From Cavia porcellus (Eukaryota > Chordata > Mammalia > Rodentia > Caviidae), in assembly GCF_034190915.1 (NCBI RefSeq), contig NW_026947493.1:45688501-45752500 (forward strand): 64,000 nt of DNA, in the 5' to 3' direction. The notes under the pieces are model-generated. The model was not told where the DNA came from. It made no database searches and saw nothing but the letters and a program-made list of their open reading frames with translations. Position numbers and translations under genes: made by a program. Of this stretch, positions 33,840 through 43,942 are shown piece by piece. Numbering within the stretch: position 1 is the stretch's first letter; each line of letters starts with the position of its first letter.

Positions 33840-33920
33840 CAGTGGTGACAAAACTATGGCACAGGAACTATAGCAGGCTGTTAGTTATCATTGAAAGCTC
33901 TGAAAGGTTCACCATCACTG
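33840..33920 (+). mobile_element. 81-bp hAT-type MITE in L2
   Basis: Its ends are inverted repeats: cagtggtgacaaaact at 33840 against cagtgatggtgaacct read inward from 33920. The element is short and non-coding. The flanks (atctagat and ctctaaga) could be a decayed 8-bp TSD, as hAT elements make, but they differ at several positions. It interrupts L2-like sequence. Assignment to hAT rests on the CAG-type ends and is tentative. Confidence 0.6.
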
Positions 33921-33929
33921 CTCTAAGAT

Positions 33930-34550
33930 GGGCTTACAGAGCTCAGAAAAGCTGTTATACTCACTGTTGCAACTTACTGTAGTGAGAGACAACAGACTGA
34001 AATCAGCAAAGCTGAAAGATATAGGAGGGAGGAGCTGGAAGAGATGAGGTACCAGCTTCTGCTGTCCTTTCTGATGGATTCTTACAGACTCCATCCATGA
34101 CTCTTACAGACTCCACACTTGACTCTCTTACCCACAGTGTGTGGCAACACAAAGAGATAGCTATCAAGCAAGGAGATTCCTGAGCCTTTGAGTCCAAAGT
34201 TTCACTGGGACTTAGATATGTAAATGAGGCTGTCTGCCCACCTGGCCAAGGTTAGCCAAGGTTCCAGTCCCTCATGTGTCCAGTCCCTCCAGAGGTCAAG
34301 TCTACCCTGCAAGACCTACAGTCACACCATAAATCACATTGCTAGCATAGACAAGATGCACAGTTGAAGGCCTACAGCAAACAAAGATGATCTTAATGGG
34401 CAGGCTGCTCCAAGGCCTAGGAGTTATATCCCAGGAGACAGGCAAAAGCTAACTTTGAAATCTAAAGGGTTTAATTTAGTTCTACTATGTCAATCTTTGA
34501 CTTTCAATATGATTTAAAATATACTGGCCACAATCAACTGTTCTCTGCTC
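33930..34550. other. Unassigned sequence
   Basis: A small tandem echo, 'cttacagactccat' / 'cttacagactccac', is seen near 34082-34115. No gene is seen. Confidence 0.45.
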
Positions 34551-34559
34551 CTAACAACT

Positions 34560-35290
34560 TATATCCAATTGGTCTATAAACCCTTCTTGTTCTGTCTTCA
34601 TAGCTCCATGTTCACACATTTATCTTTAGCCACAGCTCTCCTTTCCCAGCCCTTACTACTCTGTCACAAAGACTTCCTAATTTTCATTTCCATTGCTACT
34701 GCCTCCCCGTGTGCCTAACCCCTATTATGTCATATATACATCTGCCTCTATCCTGCCAACCATCCTGCATACTTCTTTCAAAATGATAATTATAAACAAG
34801 AAATCTGGCTGTATCAGTGTACTACATAAAGTCTAGGAAGTAGGTATCGGCAGCTTTATTTGCTTAGATGCTATAGATCAGCTTCGAATAATACGGCTGC
34901 CCACATTTCCAGTCTCGTAGTGTATTGTGTTCCATGCTAACCAAAATGCTTCTTTATCTTCATATCCTTACATATTCCACACTCTCTGAGTAACCTTGCC
35001 CCCCTGACACATACTGCCCCACATCCAGTAAAAAATTTCTTAAGCTAAATTCCCAGAACCTATGTGAGTCAGTTCCTTCAGAACGCCTACTTTCAAAGTT
35101 GTTCAAGTGTTCTTTCTCTGTATGTTGTAAACATTCTGTACATGATTCATTTTGTGCTGTTGTTCCTTATTTTGCTTGTTGATATGCTTCTTTATGTCTC
35201 TGCTAGACAAAAAGACCCTCAATGACCATGTCTGTATGTTTCAGAATGTCATTTTCCAAACCTAGTGGGTAGCAGTTATGGTGATGATAG
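34560..35290 (+). repeat. L2 LINE 3' region
   Basis: 'ctactgcctccccgtgtgcc', 'ctatcctgccaaccatcctgcatac', 'aagaaatctggctgtatc' and 'catatccttacatattccac' run in L2 order. It is strongly decayed. Confidence 0.55.
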
Positions 35291-36479
35291 AGACATATTG
35301 TTGAAGACTGGACATAATTTAAAAGTGTTGCAGGAACAAAGTTGATCTTAACAGGATGGCACCTATTTTTGTTTTCAGTTAAAGTGGAGCCACTTTATGG
35401 CAATAGCTCAAATACATTTTACCAACCTCTTTATCTGTCACCTTTGTAAAATATACAAAATTTTAATAAGATCCTAAGAGGGCTTATATAGTTTCAATTT
35501 TTGCATAAGATAAAACTCTAATATAGATGTTACATTATTTCACATGATATAATTTAATTAGACAACAAATACAATGCCCATATCCAGTGCCTCACTGGTA
35601 GTAGATACTCAAGGTGCATTTCCTTTCTCTCCAGTTCTCCCTATGCCCACCCTTACATATTGTTTACTTTGGCTATTCTTTTCATGTTTACAGCAGTTAT
35701 CACCACTATGATCTCTGGATATCTTAAACAAATGCAACCTATATTTTTTTCTTTTCTTTTTTTTCAAATTATTACAATTTCTCCAAAAAATATGAGGTGC
35801 AAACCAAACACTCTATATTTCACATTTATTTTGTATGGCAAAGCATGGAATAATCATCAGAGGCCAAGATTTTAAATTCCATAATAATCCTGGCATGCCT
35901 GACACCAGATATAACATGAAATATAATCTCGGTGAATGAAGTCACAGTTTTAATTAATTTAGTATATACAATCTGATCTAATTTCTATAAAGTGATTTAA
36001 GATTCCTGTGTGCATTATTAGTACTGATTGTGGGGTCTAGAGTTCTTGCAATATGTTTTAGTAATATTAACAGTCTTACAAATGATAATAAACTTTTATC
36101 ATCAAGAACCTAAAAATGTATAGATCTCTTTAGCCTTGGCAAGAAAATTTTTATTTGCTTTATGGCCTCTTAAAAAAACAAAGGATTCTGTTTTAGTTTT
36201 ACTGGCTGTCTGGAAGAGAAGGAACATAAAAATTGGAGTAAAGAAAAAAAGGGCTGGTTTTCAACTTTTTTAGCATATAGATTAGTATTAATTACCATGC
36301 AATGAGTTAAAAATTCCTACCAAGACACCGAGGTTTGTGGGTCCTTTAATGAGTATTTTCTTTCTACTGGGTGATATAAAAATTTAAAAGTGTTAAGGAT
36401 TTGCACTTGGAAAATGTCTCTAAGCTAGTTATAGGAGCAGCTCCACAGGAAAACACATTTTCCATTTGTAACTTTGGTA
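35291..36479. other. Unassigned AT-rich sequence
   Basis: No gene or nameable repeat. Confidence 0.5.
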
Positions 36480-36800
36480 ATGCGTTTCAGGAGATCCGAG
36501 CTGGGACAGCCGGCTTCCTCTGCTGAGTCTCTATCGTCCTGACTCAGGGCTCCTCAGGCTGCCTTGTGCCTGCTCTCGGCTGCACCTTCTCCGTTTCCCT
36601 TAACTTTCCAAACTTAGAGAAACCACTGAAGTGTACTTTCTTCCCCTCACCTCCAGAGTGGGCTGAGCCCAGCGCAGTCATCTCAACCTTTGAGGGATGA
36701 CTGCGAGGAGGAGCCTCCAGGGACACAGAGGCTGGTTTTTGGCCCATTTGCAATGCTTTGGGATAGTTTGCCATCATTGCAAGTGTGGATGTAGAATATT
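36480..36800. other. GC-richer unassigned segment
   Basis: It stands out from its AT-rich surroundings. A minus-strand 77-codon frame (36777-36544) spans it but has no recognisable domain. It may be a regulatory element or an old exon. Confidence 0.3.
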
Positions 36801-36834
36801 TTTGAGGAGGATAAATCTAAATATTATAAAGCCT

Positions 36835-36990
36835 AGCCAGGAGTGGTGGTGCTTGCCTACAATCCCAGCACTCCGTAGGCAAGAGGCTCACCACGGGCTC
36901 ATGGCCAGCTTGGCCTACAGAATGAGCGCAAGGCCAGGATGAACTATATGATGAGACCCTGTCTCAAAAACAAAAACAAAAACACAAAAA
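36835..36990 (+). mobile_element. B1-type SINE
   Basis: 'agccaggagtggtggtgcttgcc', 'atcccagcactcc', a duplicated right segment, 'gagaccctgtctc' and an A-rich tail. Confidence 0.9.
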
Positions 36991-37420
36991 ACTTAACATT
37001 ATGGAGCCCGAACAAAACTGGGCTGTTGGCAAGGCCCTGCTCCTATAGTTGTCCTTCTCAGAGAAGTGGGACTCATGCATGGCCTCGGATCTGTGCTCTG
37101 AATCCACTGCCACATCACGGCTCCGGTGCCTGGGACACACAGCAGGACATGCATGCGGTGGATGCCAGGCAAAACCCAGACCTGGGAGAAGCAGGGCTTC
37201 TCAGACGGGAAGCTGAGGCCAGGTGACTCCCACCGACCTTGCCAGAGCCCTTACAAAACTGTACCTCAGGCAGAGATTCCGCCTGTCCTCTCTCCTTCCT
37301 GACCTCTGTCCTTTTCAAGGTCGTCTTCCTCAGCTCCAGCTCTATCCCCTTTTCTCTTCACAGATGGCCTCCCTAATAAATCCCCAACATCTACCTGTCT
37401 TGATGTCTGTCTCTATGTCA
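36991..37420 (+). repeat. Possible LTR-like segment
   Basis: A GC-rich stretch begins after the B1 tail, has 'cctaataaatcc' near 37371 as a polyadenylation signal, and ends 'cttgatgtctgtctc'. It resembles an LTR in composition. No TSD or second copy is seen. The 92-codon frame 37223-37501 overlaps it and has a Leu-rich C-terminal end, but no family. Confidence 0.3.
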
Positions 37421-37960
37421 ACTCTAATTAATGCTGCTGTCATATCACTTGGGATTATGTTACTTTTACTATACAGAAAATCCAAAATACTGTGTCAATA
37501 ATCATTGAATTTCATTTTTCTCTCAAGTCCAAGAATACAGCTTCTGTTCCTATAGTGCTATAACTGAAAGGTCTTCTATCTTTTTGTTTTAGCTTTGTTA
37601 ATCTTGGCTGTCATGCTCAGGTCACCTCATACTACAAAATGACCACTACAGCTCCAACCATTCCATCTAAGCAGGAGGCAGAAAAAAGTAATGGTAAAGG
37701 GCCACAATGATTTTCTTCCTAATGAGCAAGCTTTCTTGCTCCATTTCTTGTAGATGGTGAGAAACAGGTTCAATGTCCAGCTCTCTGAGAGAGGGAGTTC
37801 TAATCGTGAGCCAGGAAAATATGAACATGACCCTGTGGTCCCTTCCTTAATTTTCCAAGGACCCTGTCTTAGGATTTCAGGTGGAAGCAAAAATTGTTAA
37901 TGATTCTACCTGCAGAAATAAAATCATAAATTCTGCCTGTCTTCAAACCTACAGTATAAT
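37421..37960. other. Unassigned sequence
   Basis: Nothing recognised. Confidence 0.45.
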
Positions 37961-37964
37961 GATT

Positions 37965-38075
37965 AAAAACAATAGAATTTTGATGTCAGGAAAAATTTGA
38001 GCAAAATCTCAACTCTTTATTTGCACTAACAGAGTGAACTAGTGAACAAATAGTTAAGCCTCTCCGCCACATAGT
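37965..38075 (+). repeat. MIR fragment
   Basis: 'gattaaaaacaatagaattttgatgtcagg' and 'tctcaactctttatttgcactaac' follow the MIR core. Confidence 0.5.
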
Positions 38076-39005
38076 GATTGGTCAACAAATGTTAGTCAAC
38101 CGCTATTTGCTATACAAGATAAGAACTGGACCCTTAACAAGTGGAAGTGGAATATTTTTAAAAGATTCTAAAAGCCTTTGGATTTTACACTGTCTCATAA
38201 ATACCATATCCCAAAACATCAAGTCCATCTTTTTTTAAGTTATCTTTCTTATTATTTTAAGGTTTCTTTTATTTTTCTGAATAATTGCAGTCTTTAGGCT
38301 GTCCTGGTTCCCTCTTCTAACCTCGGCTACCACACCGTTGGGCCCCTTCTTCTCCCAGCACCTCCCACCCGGCACTGGAATGTGATAATTAAAAATCTCA
38401 TGCCATCCAGCTTGTGCTGCAGAATCACCCCATCCATTGACTGCACACTTTAATGATTTGCACACTGTGAGACAAAAGTAGATGTTTTCAGTCAATTCAT
38501 CCATGTGATGTAAACACATTGCAGAGCTTAGCCAGCTTGAACTTGATTCTAGATCAGGTGATGAAGAAATTAGAAAAATCTGCTTCCCTAAGAAGAAGCC
38601 TTTTGCAAACTCACAGTATAGCCTTAACGATCTCTAAGCTTGTAGATAGCAGTTTACCCCACTGCACACTGTCACGAAATGTGATCCTTCAAACCACTGT
38701 GTTCACTGGTGATCAATGGGTAAAATATTTTAATTGCATACATGTGTAATATATATAATCTTATTATACATGTGTGTATATAAAACATCTTTGTATGTTG
38801 CTATATATTGCTGATAATCATTTTTCTGCAAGCTGGAGCCTATCAATGCAAAAAGAATTGTTTCCTTTGATTCAGCTCTGTAGTTCTCTCATAACTCATA
38901 CCAGAAAAAATAGTGTTGTAGCTTTTGCCTATCTACAAAGCTGAAATCACTTTTTGTCCACAGATAGATGATCTTATATTTCCTTTCTATATAACCTATG
39001 AAGAG
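38076..39005. other. Unassigned sequence
   Basis: AT-rich; no element recognised. Confidence 0.5.
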
Positions 39006-39009
39006 TTCC

Positions 39010-39172
39010 TTTCCTTTCTAGGACTCAGTTTCCCCATTTATCAAGAAGAATTGAAAGTGCCCATTTGACAAGATTGCTGTAAAGAAAGATCAGAGACAGC
39101 AGATGTGACACGCCAGTGCATTCTACTGAACAGGCACTCAATAAAAGGGAACAGCAGTGGTGTGAGGATACT
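39010..39172 (+). repeat. MIR fragment
   Basis: 'ctaggactcagtttccccatttatcaag' and 'caggcactcaataaaag' are MIR 3' phrases. Confidence 0.7.
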
Positions 39173-39173
39173 A

Positions 39174-39198
39174 ATGATGATGATGATGATGATGATGA
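39174..39198. repeat. (ATG)n microsatellite
   Basis: About eight ATG/TGA units, followed by similar imperfect units. Confidence 0.95.
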
Positions 39199-39349
39199 CA
39201 AAAATAGCAATAATGACAACAGTGAAGATGATTATAAGTAGGATATGAGAATGCAGGTTAAAAAAAAGTGGAAAAGGAAAATGTACTTGTTTTCTATTGT
39301 TACAGAAACAAATTACCACAAGCTTTAGTGATCAGAAGTTTGGGCACAA

Positions 39350-39518
39350 GTTTTTTGGGGGGTTTTTGGTGCTTGTTTGTTTGAGACAAGGGCTCACCAT
39401 GCAGTTCAGGCTGGCCCTGAACTCACTTTTAGCCCAGAGTGGCCTCAGAGTGACAGCAATCCTCCTACCTCGGCCTCCTGAGTGCTGGGATTACAGGCAT
39501 GTGCACCACACCTGGTGG
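39350..39518 (-). mobile_element. B1-type SINE, minus strand
   Basis: Antisense T-tail, 'gagacaagggctcacc', 'ctcctgagtgctgggattacaggcatg'. It interrupts an ancient dispersed repeat ('aaattaccacaagctttag' just before it). Confidence 0.9.
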
Positions 39519-40258
39519 GATTCAGGTTTTGCTTCCAATCTCTCAAGACCTAAAAGAAGGTAACCAGGACTGTGTTCCTCCCAGGCGTCTAAGGCATCAC
39601 CTGTTCTCCTCCTTTTTGCAGCTTCTAAAAGCTGCCTGCATCCCTTGGTCATAGTTCCTTCTCCACCTTTGACACCAGCAGTGGTTCTACTAGAGACTTG
39701 AATGTCTCCTCCTCTTCTTCCGTTTCACCTTCCCGACTTCCTGACCTGCTCTTCTCTTCAACAGGCCTGGGTATTTTCATTGAGACCACCCGACAACCTT
39801 TCTATACTAAGCTCCACAGTTTAAACCCCTTCCATAATCATTTTACCCTGTAGGATAAGACATTCACAAGTTCCAAGTATAAGGAGTTAGACATCCTTTG
39901 TGACTATTATTCTGCATATGCAGAGAGAAAAGAAAATGTCAAAATATTAGGAATTATTCACACACCTTGTCATAATAATCTTTTCTTGGTGTTGAGAAGG
40001 GAAAAAATAATTATTTTACTTCAGTTATATCACTCTAAGAAAACATCAGAGGCTAAATACATCTAAGGAAAAGAGGTTTATTTACTTCCCATTCCAGGTC
40101 AAAGAGCATGGCATGGACATCTGCTAGACCTCGTGGTAGAATGCATCACAGGACAGGAGAGGTGACAGGGCAAAAAGGTGAGCTGAGAAAGCTGCACTCA
40201 CTTTCCAGCAACACATCCACGTGAGAACTGTTGGTACCAGAAGATCCACTACCTCAAA
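39519..40258. repeat. Old dispersed repeat, family not named
   Basis: Phrases at about 39295-39345 and 39525-39720, and again at about 40070-40255, are of a kind I know from many mammalian genomes. I cannot name the family. No gene is seen. Confidence 0.35.
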
Positions 40259-40272
40259 AAATACCTTTCTCA

Positions 40273-40440
40273 GCCGGGCGTGGTGGCTCACGCCTGTAAT
40301 CCCAGCACTAGGGAGGTTGAGACAGGAGGATCATTGTGAGTTCGAGACCAGCCTGGGCTACAAAGTGAGCTCAAGGCCAGCCTGAACTGCATAGCCAGAC
40401 CCTGTCTCAAAAACACACACACAAAAAAAAAAGAAAAAGA
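40273..40440 (+). mobile_element. B1-type SINE, best preserved, 14-bp TSD
   Basis: It starts gccgggcgtggtggctcacg, identical to the 7SL/Alu/B1 head, and continues 'ctgtaatcccagcac'. The right-hand half repeats itself ('gctacaaagtgagctcaaggccagcctgaactgcat'). The TSD aaatacctttctca is perfect at 40259-40272 and 40441-40454. This copy serves as the local B1 reference. Confidence 0.95.
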
Positions 40441-40454
40441 AAATACCTTTCTCA

Positions 40455-41145
40455 CAATTGTGAGAGTGGAGTCCCACCATATCGGGGTCCAAGCCCAGGA
40501 CATCAATCTCCTGCTCACAGGTATGATGACAAAATAAAACACAGAAAAAACATATATTAGTTACAGGAAGTGCCAGGATGGTCTGACAACTGGCTAAGAC
40601 CACAAGACATGGAGCCTTCGGCTTTTATTAGGTGACAGCCTGATTGGGGTGAGCAGGTAGGCCGCAGGAAGTAGTGCGGGTGAACTGCTGAAGTGGGGAA
40701 GGTTCAAGAATTGGGGAACAATGCACTTTTGGGAAATCACACAGGAAGAGATCATGGTTAACCGATAATCTATTTGCTAACTGGATTGCTGAGCTAGATG
40801 GGATTTATAGGAGTCACAGTCCTCAACTGTCTGTGACCTGCTTTGAGTCACCGGAACTTCACCGGCTGTTTGTTGGCCTCTGCTCTGGCCATTGGCTTAA
40901 AGATCATCAGGTAAGCCAGTATGGACCTCGCCATGAGCCATGTAGGCCTAGAACAGACTCTCAATGTACTTTTGTGCCAATTTATTAATAATAGTTATTG
41001 CCTGCTTGTGCCTTATTAAGCTGGTCCTCAGCACCCCTATCTAACTACCTTCTCCTAAGGCCCCACCTCTTTTCCTGTCCTAACACCAACACACTGGGAA
41101 CGCTGGGGCACAGACCTTATCCAAACCACAGCATACAATCACCTT
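40455..41145. other. Unassigned sequence
   Basis: Moderately GC-rich. No recognised element. Confidence 0.4.
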
Positions 41146-41149
41146 GCAG

Positions 41150-41241
41150 GAATGGAAAGAGCAGCGACCTGTTTCATCTCTGTAACCTGGAGCAAGGTAT
41201 GAAATGCTTTAACATTTCTATTTCATCTATGAGGTGAAAAA
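41150..41241 (+). repeat. MIR fragment
   Basis: 'gacctgtttcatctctgtaacctggagcaag' and 'catttctatttcatctatgaggtg' follow MIR. Confidence 0.5.
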
Positions 41242-41785
41242 AAAAATCAGATCCAGCTATGTCGGAACTTGGGGCATTGAGCAAGAAAGCAGCACCCCTC
41301 TCCTGGTAAGCAACTGTGGCTGCTGAGCCAGGAAGAAAACCAGTCAGTGTCAGCCTACCTGGGTATGGGCTGAGAAACAAACATCCCACCCCACCCCCCA
41401 ACCCCATTAGCAACTGGGGGCAGAGGTCTGAGCATCTCTTGGGAGGATGACTATATGCAATACACCAAATATGGGGGATTTCCTTCTACATTCTTTTTGA
41501 AGGCAAATGTTGTTTTCACTGTTTTGCTTTGTTCTGATTGTTTTGCTCTATTCAATATTCTGTTTTGATAGGTTTTATAATATTTTGTTTTTGGTGTGAT
41601 TTTTGCAGTATCTGATTGAATGGACAACTATTTTGAAGATATCGAGATATACTATGGTACCTATTACTGTTATCCCAGTATCCTGCTGTGAAGTTCTGTA
41701 CCAATTTCACGGCATTGTCTCAAGTGGCTTTGTTCTGTCTTGTTTTATTGTATTTTACTACCTTCAAAATAAAAATAAATCGTGT
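41242..41785 (+). mobile_element. Composite retroposon, copy 2
   Basis: It matches 16094-16718 throughout: 'gagcaagaaagcagca', 'tcctggtaagcaactg', 'catctcttgggaggatg', 'gaaggcaaatgttgttttcactg', then the T/G-rich modules ending in an A-rich tail. A decayed repeat, tgaggtgaaaa / tgatgtaaaag, may be its TSD. It lies far from L1 sequence, so it moved as a unit. Confidence 0.8.
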
Positions 41786-41789
41786 CAGT

Positions 41790-42900
41790 GATGTAAAAGT
41801 GTTATTTCTCATTAAAAAAAAAATTCTATCATTTGGCTAGAATCAACTTAACAGAAAGAATTTCCTAAATCCTTCCATAACTTGGAGTGACATTGTTTCA
41901 CCAAAACTAAAGATAAACTTAGGGCTGCACCTTATGGTCCCTGGCTCATGTGGAGAATTATAATGAAAATGAAGCCTGGTTTGTTTTTAATAGATTAAAG
42001 TTGCCTGGAAAGATGAGCATTTGTTGTCACTTTCTCAGCATGAAATTCCCCTGCTGTGAGCAGTCCCCTCTTTAAAAGAGAAGAAAAGTTAAACAAAGAA
42101 CTAAACCAGAGATGAGAGCCATTCTATGCACAAATCTATCACTTCCAGGTACAGAAATACATTAACACCTGTAGAGATATGAGTCCTACCCAATTAAGCA
42201 GTTTCCAATTGTAAAAGTGTTCCACGTGGAAAACAGATTTTTAGATCTTGCCCCTTCTTCTATGATTTTCCATTTACTTTAGATGTTTCCAGATTTCTTT
42301 GAGAGATCTTCCCAATAATGCATGCGGTACAAAGTTGTTTTGTTCACAGCAAAGCAACTACTGTTTTTCAACCAAGTGGGTTTCTTAATGTCATTTTTAA
42401 AAATAATAATATTCTTATCCACTAATTTAGAGTAATTTCTTCCCAAATATGTACCCCTTAATGTCATGAGAATGTAATCCATCTTGAAAATTGCCATGGA
42501 ACAAAAAAGTTTCATTCTCCCATTTTTAATCAGACTGTACTAAAGATTTCACCAACACTCACTGATTGTGGTTTTTATGCTTATGCAAACCTAGACAACA
42601 GAAATACAGAGAGGACTACTATGCAGATTTTGTTTTAATAATCCCAAAATCAGGAAGAAAGGTAAAACTGTATTCATAAAGTAATAATCATTTTTATTTT
42701 AATACAAAAGACAGCTGCCATTATAATAACCATAAAAACCATGCAAAGAGAGTCCAGGGAATAGAGTTAAGGAAATAGAGGTTTGTCAGGAAGCTTCAAG
42801 AAAGTAGTCCTATAGGTGCTAGGTTTTTATTTTGCCATGTACACAAAGTAAGGAAGGGAATTTTATGCAAGATTGATAGTATGGGAGAAAGGAAAAAAAG
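41790..42900. other. Unassigned AT-rich sequence
   Basis: Nothing recognised. Confidence 0.5.
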
Positions 42901-42903
42901 ACC

Positions 42904-42931
42904 AAGCACATACAGATTTTTGTATGTGCTT
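42904..42931. repeat. 10-bp stem hairpin
   Basis: aagcacatac (42904-42913) pairs with gtatgtgctt (42922-42931) around an 8-nt loop. It straddles the outer edge of the left inverted arm. Confidence 0.9.
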
Positions 42932-43108
42932 AAGAAGAGATGAAACTGATGGTTTCTTTTATACAAAAAGAAAATAACCAAAAGCAGTATATGAGCACTT
43001 TCTCCTTCTCACTCTTTCTCTTCTTCTCTCCCACTCATCCCCCATTTTCCTTTCTAAGTTGCCCAGATTGGTCTTGAACTTACAATCCTGCTGCCTCGGA
43101 CTTTCGAG
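42914..43108. repeat. Inverted duplication, left arm
   Basis: 195 bp match the reverse complement of 43747-43942 at roughly 94% with a few short indels. The arm begins agatttttgtatgtgctt and ends with a piece of B1 SINE in antisense. Confidence 0.95.
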
Positions 43109-43746
43109 TTCAAGCATTTTTTTTAAAAGCCCTATGAAATATCAATGCATACTGATCTACTTATTTAAATATTTTGTCATTTACAAAATGTTCTTTTCTG
43201 TTACATGAGTGTGCAATTTGATAGAATGAAAAGTTATATCTACTGGTGATTAGTCCAAAAAGACAAACTAGGATTTAGGAAATGATAAAACACACTGTGG
43301 AAGAATAGAAATTACAATAAAACCTTAAGATATATAGGAGGAAAAAATTTTAAATATATTTGTACTTATATGGCTAAAGAGGTAAATAAAACTCTCTAAA
43401 CTGAGAAGAAGGAAAGAACAATGAACATTTGGAGACATATAAAAGCAATTCCAGAATCATAATATGTGAAACTACTCATGAGCTGGGGAGAGGCCTAGAC
43501 TCTGGAAAAAGAGCATATCTTAATATGTATATTAGTAGCACCAGAAAAATGTACAAGGGTCTCTTATAAGTTGTTAAGAAAGAAGTTTCAAGCTTGTAAT
43601 GGAGCAAGAATAAGTGGAGCCACCTCTATCATTAAAGTTATATCACTGATAATATTTCTATTTAGAGTTTCGTCTTTATAGGAATGAATATTTTTGGAAA
43701 AGAGGACTCAACCTGGGCACAGTAGTACAGGCCTATAATCTCAGAT
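43109..43746. other. Spacer between inverted arms
   Basis: 638 bp of AT-rich sequence with no recognised gene. The right end, from about 43713, is the left part of a B1 SINE. Confidence 0.6.
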
Positions 43747-43800
43747 CTCGAGAGTCCGAGGCAGCAGGATTGTAAGTTCAAGACCAATCTGGGCAACTTA
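43713..43800 (+). mobile_element. B1-type SINE reaching into the right arm
   Basis: 'gggcacagtagtacaggcctataatctcag', 'gtccgaggcagcagg', 'aagttcaagaccaatctgggcaac'. The left arm holds only the portion from 43747 onward, so this locus looks like the source of the duplication. Confidence 0.75.
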
Positions 43801-43942
43801 GAGAGAAAGGAAAATGGGGGGTGAGTGGGAAAGAAGAGAGAGAGTGAGAAGGAGAAAGTGCTCATATACTGCTTTTGGTTATTTTCTTTTTGTGTAAAGG
43901 AAACCATCAGTTTCATCTCTTCTTAAGCATATACAAAAATCT
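43747..43942. repeat. Inverted duplication, right arm
   Basis: 196 bp, the partner of 42914-43108. A purine run (about 43801-43858) pairs with a pyrimidine run in the left arm (about 43001-43058). Confidence 0.95.

Noticed and set aside
39041..39319. 92-codon minus-strand frame with an Ile run
   Set aside because: It translates the ATG microsatellite and a MIR.
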